A stretch of 64,000 nucleotides of DNA from Bradyrhizobium prioriisuperbiae (lineage in GTDB: Bacteria > Pseudomonadota > Alphaproteobacteria > Rhizobiales > Xanthobacteraceae). The notes beneath the pieces were generated by a model. It did no database searches. It was not told the origin of the DNA and saw nothing but the letters and a program-made list of their open reading frames with translations. The DNA lies in the NCBI RefSeq assembly GCF_032397745.1, contig NZ_CP135921.1, forward strand, positions 5,878,501-5,942,500. Reading direction: 5' to 3'. Shown here piece after piece: positions 1-9,438 of the stretch. Both the position numbers and the translations under genes were made by a program. How positions within the stretch are numbered: position 1 is the stretch's first letter; the number at the start of each line of letters is the position of its first letter.

Positions 1-223
1 ATTGAACGCCTGTTTCACGGCGCTCAATCAGCATGGCCTGCGCATGCAGATCAAGCGGGCGCTGCGGCTCGGCATCGGCCAGCGGGAGATCCGTCAGGTT
101 CTCCAGATGACCGCACATCTCGGCGTACACGCGTGCGCCGTCGGTGTCCCGGTTCTGATGGAGGCCCTTGAGGAGCGTTCCTCGAACGACGGCAACGGAC
201 TGCGTGAGGGAGGACGGGAATGA
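1..223 (+). CDS. carboxymuconolactone decarboxylase family protein, C-terminal part (5' end outside window)
   Basis: The first complete codon is at 2 and the stop is at 221-223, leaving the last 73 or so residues. The segment HGLRMQIKRALRLGIG followed by QREIRQVLQMTAHLGVHA matches the helical repeat of the AhpD/CMD fold (PF02627), in which basic and acidic residues precede a helix ending in a small-residue turn. Family members include gamma-carboxymuconolactone decarboxylase and alkylhydroperoxidase-like proteins; which activity applies cannot be told because the N-terminal half is missing. The stop overlaps the start of the next gene as ATGA, so it is probably co-translated with the transporter genes and belongs to the same catabolic operon. 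Confidence 0.75.
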   Translation, partial: LNACFTALNQHGLRMQIKRALRLGIGQREIRQVLQMTAHLGVHACAVGVPVLMEALEERSSNDGNGLREGGRE

Positions 224-687
224 AAGGATTGGCGATCCGCAATCACAGGGCTTTCGCGTCTGGCGCGCTGTTCCTTGCATTTGCAGTCTTCTTCTTCGTG
301 ACGGCGCTCCAGTACCCCGCAGGCATCGCCGCGAAGATGGGGCCGGGCTATTTCCCGCGTCTGCTCGCGATCGTGCTCGCCGCCATCGGTCTCGTCATCA
401 TCCTCGGTGCGATCAAGTCCACCGCGGACCGACAGACACTGCGCACATGGGACCTCAAGGGGCTCGCCTGGATCGCCGGATCCGTGATCCTGTTTGGAGC
501 CCTGCTGTTTCCGCTTGGTCTGGTCGGTGCCCTGTTCGTCCTGGTTATGGTGTCGAGCAGGGCCAGCCCCGAATTCACATGGACAGGCGCGCTGACGAAT
601 GCGGCGGTGCTCATCGTGCTGTGCCTTGCCGTCTTCGTCTACGGTCTCGGGCTGCCATTGCCCGTCTGGCCCTCTCTTCTCAACTGA
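220..687 (+). CDS. tctB: tripartite tricarboxylate transporter TctB family protein
   Basis: This 155-residue membrane protein has about four hydrophobic segments (near residues 11-28, 46-64, 80-104 and 122-150). The stretch MGPGYFPRLLAIVLAAIG after the first helix is the usual TctB signature. TctB is the small membrane subunit that pairs with TctA and a periplasmic TctC binding protein to import carboxylates such as citrate using the proton or sodium gradient. Its ATG overlaps the preceding stop and TctA begins 12 nt after its own stop, so the three are tightly coupled. No TctC gene lies downstream; it may be upstream of the window. Substrate unknown. Confidence 0.88.
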   Translation: MKGLAIRNHRAFASGALFLAFAVFFFVTALQYPAGIAAKMGPGYFPRLLAIVLAAIGLVIILGAIKSTADRQTLRTWDLKGLAWIAGSVILFGALLFPLGLVGALFVLVMVSSRASPEFTWTGALTNAAVLIVLCLAVFVYGLGLPLPVWPSLLN

Positions 688-699
688 ACGAGCTGACCG

Positions 700-2199
700 A
701 TGGACCTCTTTCATAATCTGGCGATTGGCTTTGCGACGGCAGCTCAGCCCACCAACCTCCTCTACGCCTTCTTCGGCTGCCTGCTCGGAACCTTGATCGG
801 CGTGCTTCCCGGACTCGGGCCGCTCGCCACCATCGCGATGCTGCTGCCGATCACCTATGCGCTGCAACCGGACGCCGCGCTGATCATGCTCGCCGGGATC
901 TATTACGGCGCGCAGTATGGCGGCTCGACCACGGCCATCGTCGTCAATCTGCCCGGCGAGTCCTCGTCCGTCGTGACCACGATCGACGGCTATCAGATGG
1001 CCAAGCAGGGCCGCGCCGGCGTGGCGCTCGCCACCGCGGCGATCGGCTCGTTCTTCGCCGGATGCGTCGCCACGCTGGCCTTGGCGGCCCTCGCAGGTCC
1101 GCTGACCGCGACCGCCTTGCTGTTTGGCCCCAAGGAATTCTTCGCGCTCATGATCCTGGGCCTGATCCTCGCCTCGGTGCTGTCGAGCGGCCCGTTTATC
1201 GAAGGCATCGGCATGGTCGTACTCGGCATGCTGTTGAGCCTTGTCGGCACCGATCTGAACAGTGGCAGCCAGCGCTTTGCCTTCGGTATTCCGCAGCTCT
1301 TCGATGGCCTCGATTTCGTGCCGCTGGCGATGGGCATCTTCGGCTTTGCCGAGATCGTCAAGAATCTCGAGCAGGACGACAAGCTGTCGCTGGTGACCCA
1401 GAAGATCACCAATTTGTTTCCGACCCGCGACGATTTCCGTCGCATGGTGCCCGCGATGCTGCGCGGCACCGCGCTGGGAACGCTGCTCGGAGTCTTGCCG
1501 GGCGGCGGCGCGGTGCTTTCGTCCTTTGCGTCCTATACGCTCGAGAAGAAGCTGTCGCGGCATCCCGAGCAGTTCGGCAAGGGCGCGATCGAGGGCGTTG
1601 CGGGCCCGGAGTCCGCCAACAACGCCGGCGCTCAGACCTCGTTCATTCCGCTGCTGACACTTGGAGTGCCCTCCAACGTCGTGATGGCCCTGATGGTCGG
1701 CGCCATGAACATCCACAACATTCACCCGGGTCCGGAGGTGATGACGAAGAATCCAACCCTGTTCTGGGGCCTGATCGTCTCGATGTGGGTCGGCAATCTG
1801 ATGCTGCTGATCCTCAATCTTCCGCTGGTCGGGCTGTGGGTGAAGCTGCTCACCATTCCCTACCGATATCTCTTTCCGGCGATCATGGTGTTCTGCTCGA
1901 TCGGCGTCTATTCCATCAACAGCGGAACGTTCGAAGTCTACGAGGCGGCCGTGTTCTGCGTGTTCGGCTATGTCCTGATCAAGCTGCAACTGCCGGCGGC
2001 GCCGCTGCTATTGGGCCTGGTTCTGGGTCCTGCCATCGAGGAAAACTTTCGCCGGGCCATGGTGCTGTCGCGCGGCGACGTCACCGTGCTGCTCACCTCA
2101 CCGCTCTCGGCGAGCCTGCTGGCCGCGGCCGCCATCGCGATCCTCCTGATCATGCTGCCCACGATCCGCGCGCGGCGCGAGGAGGCGCTCCAGGAATGA
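700..2199 (+). CDS. tctA: tripartite tricarboxylate transporter permease TctA
   Basis: At 499 residues it has the normal TctA length and is hydrophobic throughout, with about a dozen predicted membrane segments. Family motifs are clear: [20 protein letters not shown] near residue 35, [20 protein letters not shown] near 65, and a related [20 protein letters not shown] repeat near 265, reflecting the internal duplication of this family. It forms the transport channel of the TTT carboxylate uptake system. It lies between tctB and an acyl-CoA dehydrogenase plus CoA-transferase, which suggests the imported acid is activated to a CoA thioester and oxidised. Confidence 0.93.
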   Translation: MDLFHNLAIGFATAAQPTNLLYAFFGCLLGTLIGVLPGLGPLATIAMLLPITYALQPDAALIMLAGIYYGAQYGGSTTAIVVNLPGESSSVVTTIDGYQMAKQGRAGVALATAAIGSFFAGCVATLALAALAGPLTATALLFGPKEFFALMILGLILASVLSSGPFIEGIGMVVLGMLLSLVGTDLNSGSQRFAFGIPQLFDGLDFVPLAMGIFGFAEIVKNLEQDDKLSLVTQKITNLFPTRDDFRRMVPAMLRGTALGTLLGVLPGGGAVLSSFASYTLEKKLSRHPEQFGKGAIEGVAGPESANNAGAQTSFIPLLTLGVPSNVVMALMVGAMNIHNIHPGPEVMTKNPTLFWGLIVSMWVGNLMLLILNLPLVGLWVKLLTIPYRYLFPAIMVFCSIGVYSINSGTFEVYEAAVFCVFGYVLIKLQLPAAPLLLGLVLGPAIEENFRRAMVLSRGDVTVLLTSPLSASLLAAAAIAILLIMLPTIRARREEALQE

Positions 2200-2233
2200 C
2201 TTCAAGGATGAGGCGCATCGGAAGGTCTCCGCC

Positions 2234-3388
2234 GTGATCCGTGAACCTGCCGCCTTCGAGGCCCTGCTGGAGCGTATTCGCCGGTTTGTCCGCGACGTCG
2301 CCATTCCGGCCGAGGCGCGCGTCGAAAGCTGCGATGATGTACCCGAAGACATCGTCGCCATCATGCGCGCCGAAGGCTTCTTCGGCTGGAGTATCCCCGA
2401 GATCTATGGCGGAGCCGGGCTCACCACGGAAGAGCTCGTTCTGGCGGCGTTCGAGCTGTCGCAATGTTCGGTCGCCTTTCGCGCCCGCGTCGGGACCAAT
2501 ACCGGCATCGGTTCCGAGGGAATCGTCGCCGACGGGACCGAGCAGCAGAAGCAAGCCTATCTGCCGCGGCTTGCCAGCGGCGAGTGGACCGGTTGTCTCG
2601 CCGTGACCGAGCCCGATGCCGGCTCGGAAGCCTCGAACGTGCGGACCATCGCTCGCCGCGACGGCGATCACTACGTTATCGACGGCGAGAAGTGCTTCAT
2701 CACCAACGCGCCGCTCGCCGACATCTTCACCGTCACGGCGCGAACCGATCCGCAGTCGAAGGGCGCTGCGGGCGTCTCGGCCTTCATCGTCGAGCGCGGC
2801 AGCCCCGGCCTTGCGACCGGCGCACCCTATCGCAAGATGGGACAGGCGGGCTCGCCAGTCAGCGCGGTCTATTTCAACCAGTGCCGGGTGCCTGCGGCCA
2901 ACCTGATCGGCGGCCGCGAAGGCGCGGGCTTCAGGACCATCATGAAGGTGCTGAACAAACAGCGCATCCATCTGGCCGCCCTGTCGACGGGGCCAGCGAT
3001 CCGGATGCTCGATATGGCGATCCAGCATACGAGCCAGCGCGTTCAGTTCGGCGAGCCTGTTGCGAACTATCAGCTCGTTCAGGCGATGATCGCCGACTGC
3101 CGGACGGAGATCTTTGCGGCACAATCGATGATCCTCGAGACCGCGCGCAAGCGCGACCGCGGCGAGGACATCGCGCTCGAAGCGTCGATGTGCAAGTACT
3201 TTGCGACCGAGATGTGCGGCCGGGTGGCAGACCGCTGCGTGCAAATGTTCGGCGGCGCCGGCTACATCGCCGATCACTCCTCGATCGAGCGCTGGTACAG
3301 GGACGTCCGGCTGTTTCGCCTCTACGAGGGGACCAGCCAGATTCACCAGCTCAATATCGCGCGTCTCCTGCTACGAGATACAACGTGA
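2234..3388 (+). CDS. acyl-CoA dehydrogenase family protein
   Basis: A 384-residue protein of normal ACAD length. It uses a GTG start; the ATG of TctA's surroundings is too far away and this GTG gives the conserved N-terminal helix. The FAD/substrate signature AVTEPDAGSEASNVRT lies near residue 127 and the Gln/Gly-rich C-terminal signature QMFGGAGYIADHSSIERWYR near 337. The catalytic base is expected at Glu365 in RLYEGTSQIHQ, and it is present. It probably oxidises a short or substituted acyl-CoA made by the neighbouring CoA-transferase, passing electrons to ETF. The glutaryl-CoA dehydrogenase-like context (TTT transporter, class III CoA-transferase) is suggestive of a dicarboxylate, but that is inference. 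It begins 34 nt after tctA. Confidence 0.9.
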   Translation: MIREPAAFEALLERIRRFVRDVAIPAEARVESCDDVPEDIVAIMRAEGFFGWSIPEIYGGAGLTTEELVLAAFELSQCSVAFRARVGTNTGIGSEGIVADGTEQQKQAYLPRLASGEWTGCLAVTEPDAGSEASNVRTIARRDGDHYVIDGEKCFITNAPLADIFTVTARTDPQSKGAAGVSAFIVERGSPGLATGAPYRKMGQAGSPVSAVYFNQCRVPAANLIGGREGAGFRTIMKVLNKQRIHLAALSTGPAIRMLDMAIQHTSQRVQFGEPVANYQLVQAMIADCRTEIFAAQSMILETARKRDRGEDIALEASMCKYFATEMCGRVADRCVQMFGGAGYIADHSSIERWYRDVRLFRLYEGTSQIHQLNIARLLLRDTT

Positions 3389-3421
3389 GTCGCGCGGCAA
3401 CAATGCGTTCGAGGATGTGAG

Positions 3422-4618
3422 ATGAGTGGACCGCTCGAAGGATTGAAGGTTCTGGACATCGCGACGATCGTGGCCGCACCATTTGCCGCGACGCTGCTCG
3501 CGGACTATGGCGCAGATGTCCTCAAGCTCGAGATGCCGGGGCAGGGCGACGGCGTGAGAGCCTTTCCGCCGTTCAAGGACGGCAAGCCGCTGTGGTGGAA
3601 GACGGTCAACCGCAACAAGAAATTCGCAACGCTTGACCTTCGCAAGCCGGAAGGCGTGGCGCTGTTCAAGCGGATGCTGCCGCATTTCGACGTGCTGATC
3701 GAGAATTTTCGGCCGGGCACCCTCGACCGCTGGGGACTTTCGAAGGAGGTGCTGTGGCAGGTCCAACCACGCCTGGTCATCCTTCGTGCGACTGCTTTCG
3801 GCCAGGATGGACCCTATCGGGATAGGCCCGGATTCGCGCGAATTTTCGAGGCCATGGGCGGGCTCACCTACATTACCGGCGAAGCTGATGGTCAACCCAT
3901 GCATCCCGGATATCCGATCGGCGATTCGATCGGCGGGCTGTTCGGTGCGGTCGGCGTGCTTGCGGCGCTGTGGAAGCGGGCAAAGGACCCGAACGCGCCT
4001 GGTGAGGAGATCGATCTGGCCTTGACCGAGGCCATCTTCCGCCTGCTCGAAGTTCTTCCCGTCGAATTCGATCAGCTCGGCTTGGTCCGCAAGCGCATTG
4101 GGAACGGCAATGGCTATTCGGCGCCGGCGTCGGTGTACCGAACCAAAGATGATCGCTGGGTTACGTTGGCAGGATCGACCAACGCGCTCTATGCGGCAAA
4201 TTGCCGGGCGATCGGCAGGCCGAACCTGATCGTGGATCCACGCTTTTCCGACAATGCCTGCCGCGTCGAGCATTCCGGAGAACTGAATGCGATCTTCTCG
4301 CAATGGTGTAGCGATCACACCCTCGAGGAAGTTCTCGCGGCGTTCTCCTCGGAACAGGGAACGCTGGCGCCGATCTATTCGATCGACCAGATCGCCGCGG
4401 ATCCCCAGGCAAGAGCCCGGGACATGATCGTGCGCGTTCCGGATCGGGATTTCGGCTCTGTCGCGATGGCAAATGTGGTGCCTCGGTTCACGGTCGACCA
4501 TGCGCAGTTGAGCAGATCCGCCGGCGAGATCGGCGAGGACAATCAGGACATCTATCAGCGCTGGCTCGGCCTTTCGGATGAGGAAGTCAAGGCGCTGGCA
4601 GGCCAGAAGGTCATCTAA
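3422..4618 (+). CDS. CaiB/BaiF (class III) CoA-transferase
   Basis: A 398-residue member of the formyl-CoA transferase/CaiB family. The N-terminal Rossmann-like start (GLKVLDIATIVAAPFAATLL, then ADVLKLEMPGQGD) and the RNKKFATLDLRKPEG motif near residue 64 are diagnostic. The catalytic Asp that forms the mixed anhydride aligns to Asp168 in PIGDSIGGLFGA. It moves CoA between an acyl-CoA donor and a free acid. It starts 33 nt after the acyl-CoA dehydrogenase and is the last gene of the operon, so it plausibly activates the acid imported by TctAB. Donor and acceptor cannot be read from sequence. Confidence 0.92.
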   Translation: MSGPLEGLKVLDIATIVAAPFAATLLADYGADVLKLEMPGQGDGVRAFPPFKDGKPLWWKTVNRNKKFATLDLRKPEGVALFKRMLPHFDVLIENFRPGTLDRWGLSKEVLWQVQPRLVILRATAFGQDGPYRDRPGFARIFEAMGGLTYITGEADGQPMHPGYPIGDSIGGLFGAVGVLAALWKRAKDPNAPGEEIDLALTEAIFRLLEVLPVEFDQLGLVRKRIGNGNGYSAPASVYRTKDDRWVTLAGSTNALYAANCRAIGRPNLIVDPRFSDNACRVEHSGELNAIFSQWCSDHTLEEVLAAFSSEQGTLAPIYSIDQIAADPQARARDMIVRVPDRDFGSVAMANVVPRFTVDHAQLSRSAGEIGEDNQDIYQRWLGLSDEEVKALAGQKVI

Positions 4619-5246
4619 GGCACGATCTGAACGAGTGCAGCGGTTTCGGACAAAGCCGGAAGCGTGATCATCCTCAAGGGCGGCCAGCTCGTCGGCGCGT
4701 CGGTCCGCCCACGTCACGAACTCTCGTAGTTGGATTTTTCGCTGCAAGCCATTGATCTCTCATGATCGAATTTTGGGTCGGTTGGGAAAATTCGATCGGG
4801 AAATCAATCGTCGCAGGATGCCTCTTAATCGGCGGGTCCCAGGTCGGAGCGGGCCATTGCCCACGACCGCTGGCCTCTCATGAATCATGAAGGGGTGAGA
4901 CGCGCTGATGTCGTTCAACCGATTATTTTTGGGGATGATCGGCTTTTTATTCCGTGCGGGACGCGCGTGTTTCCAGAACTCGGGTGGTGAGGTTGGTTTG
5001 TGCTGACGATCTCAGCTCAGGTGATGGAGTTTTGCCGCGAGATTGGAGCGGCTTGGCTCAAATGGAGCCGCGTCCTTCGAATACATCGTCACTGACGACA
5101 CCCATGGCTCGAGCTCCGGCAAGGTACGGGGGGCAATATTGCAAGCCGAATGACGATCTGAGCTCGGCGCGGACGAATGAACAAAGCCATGGACAAATCA
5201 TTCTGGCGGAGTCGGAAGAAGCTCGGCCAAAATATCTTTCCTTAGC
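4619..5246. other. intergenic region without a convincing gene
   Basis: This 628-bp stretch separates two gene blocks. It contains one strong inverted repeat (listed separately at 4764-4797). Short open frames exist on both strands, for example a GTG-initiated frame of about 30 codons from 5000, but none has a good ribosome binding site or recognisable motifs. The base composition is slightly more AT-rich than the neighbours, consistent with decayed or transferred sequence. Confidence 0.5.
4764..4797. repeat. perfect inverted repeat, 11-bp arms
   Basis: The arms GATCGAATTTT (4764-4774) and AAAATTCGATC (4787-4797) are exact reverse complements around a 12-nt spacer. It lies 146 nt past the CoA-transferase stop. 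There is no T-tract on either side, so it is not a classic terminator; it could be a regulator site or a processed hairpin. Confidence 0.7.
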
Positions 5247-6134
5247 CTATTCGCCGGATTTGGCTGCGACAGAAGCAATCGCGTCGACAAAGATCGGAAC
5301 GAGACCCACCGAGAAATCGTGTCCCATGCCGTCGATAATCCTGAGTTCTGCATCGGGTACGGACGTTGCTATGTCGCGAGCTGCTTCTATGGGAAGGATG
5401 GGGTCATCCGTGCCATGCACCACGATTGTGGGACGCTTGACCGTCCGCAGCTTCGCTCGACGATCCAAACTCACGGCAACGGCCGCCATCTGCCGGGCAA
5501 CTCCGTCGGGATTGTAATCGCGCTCATAGTCCGCGCGCGCGGCAGCACGTATTGCATCGATGGCTGTTGGATAGGCTGGACTGCCGCGGAGCATTGTCGT
5601 CATGGCTGCATGCTCGATCACGGAAGCGGCGTCATCGGCGGGCGGTGGTGTAAAGATCGCCATGGCCTTGGGTCCGATGAGCGGAATGTCCGGGTTTGCC
5701 GCCGTGGACATGATCACGGTGAGTGATAGCGTCCGCTCCGGATAGTCGGTCGCCACGAGCTGGGCTATCATCCCACCCATGGATGCGCCGACGATATGTG
5801 CCATTGGAACCGAAAGCGCGTCGAGTAATCCGACGGCGTCAGCCGCCATGTCCGAGAGGGAGTAGGGAATTGGCAGTGGCGCGCCGGAGCGTTTTGCTTC
5901 TGCAACGGCTTCATGATCTGGAAGACCGAAATTCGCAAACTTGGTGGACAGCCCTGCATTTCGGTTATCGAAACGAACCACCCTGTAGCCGCGCCGTGTT
6001 AGTTCTTCGCACATTTCCACGGGCCACATGGTGAGCTGAGCCCCCATGCCCATAATCAAAAGTACGACTTCTTGGTCAGCGGAGCCGACATCCTCGTACT
6101 CGATATCGATTCCATCAGCCCAGATCAGAGACAT
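5247..6134 (-). CDS. alpha/beta hydrolase
   Basis: A 295-residue alpha/beta-fold hydrolase. The start at 6134 (MSLIWADGIDIEYEDVG) was chosen because AAGGATC stands just upstream and the family begins there; an 18-residue upstream extension is basic and unconserved. The oxyanion region reads LLIMGMGAQLTMWP, the nucleophile elbow is GASMGG (Ser), the acid is in HGTDDPILP and the His in DGMGHDFS. This order fits esterase, enol-lactonase or aminoacrylate-hydrolase-like enzymes, but substrate is not evident. It is transcribed divergently from a LysR-type gene at 6379, the usual arrangement for a LysR target. Confidence 0.88.
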   Translation of the reverse strand: MSLIWADGIDIEYEDVGSADQEVVLLIMGMGAQLTMWPVEMCEELTRRGYRVVRFDNRNAGLSTKFANFGLPDHEAVAEAKRSGAPLPIPYSLSDMAADAVGLLDALSVPMAHIVGASMGGMIAQLVATDYPERTLSLTVIMSTAANPDIPLIGPKAMAIFTPPPADDAASVIEHAAMTTMLRGSPAYPTAIDAIRAAARADYERDYNPDGVARQMAAVAVSLDRRAKLRTVKRPTIVVHGTDDPILPIEAARDIATSVPDAELRIIDGMGHDFSVGLVPIFVDAIASVAAKSGE

Positions 6135-6217
6135 TCTATGATCCTTTGCGTTAAACAGAAACCGGCGAGAGCGACGTCGAGCAAACACTAGGATCGCTAC
6201 CGGAGCGACCTGGATGT

Positions 6218-6232
6218 CATCTATCTTAGATG
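6218..6232. promoter_or_regulatory. candidate LysR operator (CATCTA-N3-TAGATG)
   Basis: CATCTA and TAGATG form a perfect 6-bp dyad with a 3-nt centre inside the divergent hydrolase/lysR promoter region. LysR-type regulators usually bind short interrupted dyads of T-N11-A type, and the geometry is compatible. A second weaker dyad, TCGCT-N5-AGCGA, lies close by around 6195-6210. Assignment is inference from position and symmetry. Confidence 0.4.
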
Positions 6233-6378
6233 GTCTGCGGCCCTAAGATTTTGATGGATCAGAAGTTGCTGGCCGAACCCCAACAGCACCTTCGAGAAAA
6301 GGGCGTATGAAGGCCGCTCCGCGGACGCAGCAGATCGCACTTCAAGAATGCTGAAGCCAATGATATGATTTCAGCTAT

Positions 6379-7367
6379 ATGCCGAATGAAATTGACCTTT
6401 CTCGTGCCGACCTGAATCTCCTGGTGCTGTTCGAAGCCGTGCTCAGGAAGCGCCATGTCGGCCGAGCCGCGGATCAATTGCGCCTGACGCCGTCGGCGGT
6501 CAGCCACGGGCTCGGTCGGCTGCGCCGGCTGCTCAACGATCCGCTCTTCCTGCGAACACCCAAGGGCGTGGTGCCGACGGCGCGCGCGAGCGAATTGGCC
6601 ACGCCGATCGCGGAGATCCTGTCGCGCGTGAGACACGTGATGTCGATCGCCGAGCCGTTCGATCATTCCAGCTCCACGCGCCGGTTCACGATCGGTGCGC
6701 CGGATGGCGTGTCGGCGGTGGTGCTGCCGCCGCTTCTTGCCGAACTGCGGCAGAGCGCGCCGGGCGTCGACATCAGCGTGCGTCAGTTGCTTCCCGTGCA
6801 GGGCGAGATGTCACCGGAGCGGGCCTGGCAATCCACCTTCACCGAGCTGGAAGCGCGTGCGATGGACATCGCGATCATTCCTTCCGACCACATCCCGGTG
6901 CGCTTTCTGTCGCGGATCCTTTACGAAGAGACTTTGTTGTCGCGATCCGCGCCGGACACAAGTTTGCAAAAATCCTGTCACTCGATTGCTATTGCGAGAT
7001 GCAGCATCTGGTGGTTTCTCACACCGGCGATGCCCACGGTTTTGTCGACGAGGTGCTGGCGAAGCAGGGACGTTCGCGGCGGATCGCGCTGACCGTTCCG
7101 AATTTCATGTTTGCTCTTGCCGTCATTGCCGAGACCGATCTGATCTCGGCATTGCCGCGGCAGTTCGTGGCCATGCATGCGGCGCGTTTCGGAGTGGTGG
7201 GTCTGGAAGCGCCGCTGCCGTTGGCTCTGTTCCAACTGCATGCCGTCGCTCCCAGGGCCGCGATGATGGATGCGGGCCTTGTGTGGCTGTTCGACGTGCT
7301 CGCAGGAGCGGGGCAGTCTGTGCAGACGCGCCGCAAGCGCGGGGGTAACAGACCGCAGGGCAAATAG
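6379..7367 (+). pseudogene. LysR family transcriptional regulator, frameshifted
   Basis: The N-terminal winged-helix DNA-binding domain (LNLLVLFEAVLRKRHVGRAA, then LTPSAVSHGLGRLRRLLNDP) is intact and reads from 6379. The effector-binding domain continues to about residue 184, then the frame is lost near 6930. From there the family sequence (VVAIRAGHKFAKIL, then MQHLVVSHTGDAHGFVDEVL and ALPRQFVAMHAARFG) continues in the next frame to a stop at 7367. Adding one G after GAAGAG at 6925-6930 would restore a protein of about 329 residues, normal for LysR. So the gene is either freshly inactivated or the base was lost in sequencing. It would be expected to control the divergent hydrolase and perhaps itself. 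Confidence 0.85.
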
Positions 7368-7462
7368 GTTACGGCGCCGGGACGCACTATGTTCTCGCGA
7401 CGTTCGCCGGCCACATAGGGCCGTGGCGCGTGCGAGAAGCCCGGACACGGGGTGACGTAACG

Positions 7463-8434
7463 TCAAGCCGGCGATCCAAGCGGAAAATGACAAGCGACGA
7501 AATGGCCGGGTTCCGCCTCTTGCCATTCCGGCTCAATCTCCGCGCAACGCGCTGCGGCGCGTGGACATCGGGTCCGAAAGCGGCAGCCGCTTGGCGGATT
7601 CATAGGGGAGGGCAATTCACCGACGAGCAGTCGTGAGGGGTCTTGGCGCCTGTCAGGGTCCATGACAGGAATGGCAGCCAGCAGCGCTGCCGTGTAGGGA
7701 TGAAGCGGCGCTTCGTAGAGCCGCGCCGATGGCGCGAGCTCGCACAGGCGGCCGAGATACATCACGGCCACGCGGTCGCTGATGTTCTTCACCACGGCAA
7801 GGTCATGGCTGATAAACAGCAAAGTCAGGCCATAGTGCGCCTTCATATCCTCCAGCAGGTTTAGGATTTGCGCGCGCACGGAGACGTCGAGCGCCGACAC
7901 CGGTTCGTCGCAGACGACGAGATACGGCTCCATGATAAGGGCGCGGGCGATCGCGATGCGCTGGCATTGGCCGCCGGAGAATTCGTGCGGGCGGCGGTCC
8001 ATCACCCGATCCGGATCGAGGCTGACCGTTTCGAGCGTGCTGCGGACGCGGCGTTCGCGTTCTGCAGCGGTGCCCACGCCGGCAATCGCCATCGGTTCGG
8101 CCACGATGTCACGCACCTTGCGGCGCGGATTGAGTGAGGAAATCGGGTCCTGGAAGATCATGTGCAGCCGCGTCCGCGTCCGACGCAGCGCCTCGGCGTC
8201 TAGGCCTGCGAGGTCGCGTCCCTCGAAGATCACCGAGCCGCCGGTCGGTGGCGGGAGCTGCATGATCGAGCGCCCGACCGTCGACTTGCCGCAGCCCGAC
8301 TCGCCGACCAGTCCGAGAGTCTCGCCTTTGTAGACGGTGAAGCTGACGTTTGCGACGGCGGTGAGTTGCCGCCCGCCCGGCAACTTGTAGGTCGCCGACA
8401 AGTCGTCGACAGTGAGGAGCTCTTCCGGAGTCAT
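7463..8434 (-). CDS. dipeptide/oligopeptide ABC transporter ATP-binding protein (DppF-like)
   Basis: A 323-residue ATPase. Walker A is GESGCGKST, the ABC signature is SGGQCQRIAIARAL, and Walker B is LVVCDEPVSALD. The C-terminal Oligo_HPY region (LHPYTAALLAAIPV) is typical of the peptide/nickel subfamily. The start at 8434 was chosen because its ATG overlaps the stop of the upstream ATPase gene as ATGA; a start 36 nt further up would overlap that gene more deeply. Last gene of the five-gene transporter operon. Together with the second ATPase it forms the heterodimeric motor on the cytoplasmic face. Confidence 0.92.
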   Translation of the reverse strand: MTPEELLTVDDLSATYKLPGGRQLTAVANVSFTVYKGETLGLVGESGCGKSTVGRSIMQLPPPTGGSVIFEGRDLAGLDAEALRRTRTRLHMIFQDPISSLNPRRKVRDIVAEPMAIAGVGTAAERERRVRSTLETVSLDPDRVMDRRPHEFSGGQCQRIAIARALIMEPYLVVCDEPVSALDVSVRAQILNLLEDMKAHYGLTLLFISHDLAVVKNISDRVAVMYLGRLCELAPSARLYEAPLHPYTAALLAAIPVMDPDRRQDPSRLLVGELPSPMNPPSGCRFRTRCPRAAARCAEIEPEWQEAEPGHFVACHFPLGSPA

Positions 8435-9438
8435 GGCAATACTCCGCGCCAGCTGACGGGATGCCAGCAAGCATAAAGATGCGCTCGGTCCGTTTCGCCG
8501 GCCGACAATGCAGGTTGATTAGCTCGACATTTATCGGTCGCGTAATCGCAGCGCGGGCTGAAGCGGCAGCCGATCGGCGGCTGCAGCATGTCCGGCGGCC
8601 GTCCCGAAATCGCGCGTAACCGTGTGTGCGGCGGATCGGACAGGTTCGGTGCGGAGCGGATCAAAGCCTGGGTGTAGGGCATGCGGTAATTGTGGAACAG
8701 CGACTGCGTCGACGCGCCTTCGACCATCTGCCCGGCATACATCACCGACACCATATCGGTGTGCCCTGCGACCACGCCGAGGTCGTGCGAGATCAGGATC
8801 ATTGCCATGTTGTGCGCGAGCTGCTGACGCCGCAGCAGATCGAGGATTTGCGCCTGGATGGTGACGTCGAGCGCGGTTGTCGGCTCGTCGGCGATCAGCA
8901 ATTTTGGCTCGCAGGCGAGTGCGATGGCAATGGCGACCCGCTGGCGCATGCCGCCGGACAGCTGATGTGGATACTGGCGCAGGCGCTCCACTGGCAGGGA
9001 AATTCCAACGGAGGCGAGGAGGTCGATCGAGCGGGCTTCGGCGGCGCGGCCACGCAGGCCGAGGTGGCGCGTGAGTACCTCCCCGATCTGGGCGCCGATC
9101 CGCTTGACCGGATTCAGCGAGGACGTTGGATCCTGGAAAACCATCGCGATGTCCTTGCCGCGAACGTCGCGCATGTCTGGCTCTGACAACGTCAGCAAAT
9201 CGCGGCCCTCGAATGCAATGCGACCGGTGGTGGTAGTCGAGCTATCCTTTGCCAGAATGCCGATGATAGTCCGCGCCAGCACGCTTTTGCCGGACCCGGA
9301 CTCGCCCACGATGCCGAGAGTCTGGCCGCGTTCGATCGAGAATGATACACCGTCGACGGCCCGCATCAGGCCACGAGGCGTATGGAAGTGCGTTACGAGA
9401 TCGGTTACCTCAAGGAGGGAGGGGCTTGCTTGTGTCAT
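8431..9438 (-). CDS. dipeptide/oligopeptide ABC transporter ATP-binding protein (DppD-like)
   Basis: A 335-residue ATPase with Walker [12 protein letters not shown], signature [15 protein letters not shown], Walker [13 protein letters not shown] and switch His in ISHDLGVV. The C-terminal part [20 protein letters not shown] has the cysteine spacing that ligates a 4Fe-4S cluster in some DppD/OppD proteins. Both its start and stop overlap neighbours by ATGA, showing tight translational coupling with the permease upstream and the second ATPase downstream. Confidence 0.93.
   Translation of the reverse strand: MTQASPSLLEVTDLVTHFHTPRGLMRAVDGVSFSIERGQTLGIVGESGSGKSVLARTIIGILAKDSSTTTTGRIAFEGRDLLTLSEPDMRDVRGKDIAMVFQDPTSSLNPVKRIGAQIGEVLTRHLGLRGRAAEARSIDLLASVGISLPVERLRQYPHQLSGGMRQRVAIAIALACEPKLLIADEPTTALDVTIQAQILDLLRRQQLAHNMAMILISHDLGVVAGHTDMVSVMYAGQMVEGASTQSLFHNYRMPYTQALIRSAPNLSDPPHTRLRAISGRPPDMLQPPIGCRFSPRCDYATDKCRANQPALSAGETDRAHLYACWHPVSWRGVLP

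Noticed and set aside
94..1989. Long minus-strand frame opposite tctAB
   Set aside because: Low-complexity His/Gln/Arg-rich translation typical of an antisense shadow; TctA on the other strand has clear motifs.
4954..5517. Frame of 187 codons on + overlapping the hydrolase 3' end
   Set aside because: It overlaps the well-supported minus-strand hydrolase and its N-terminal half has no motifs or ribosome site.
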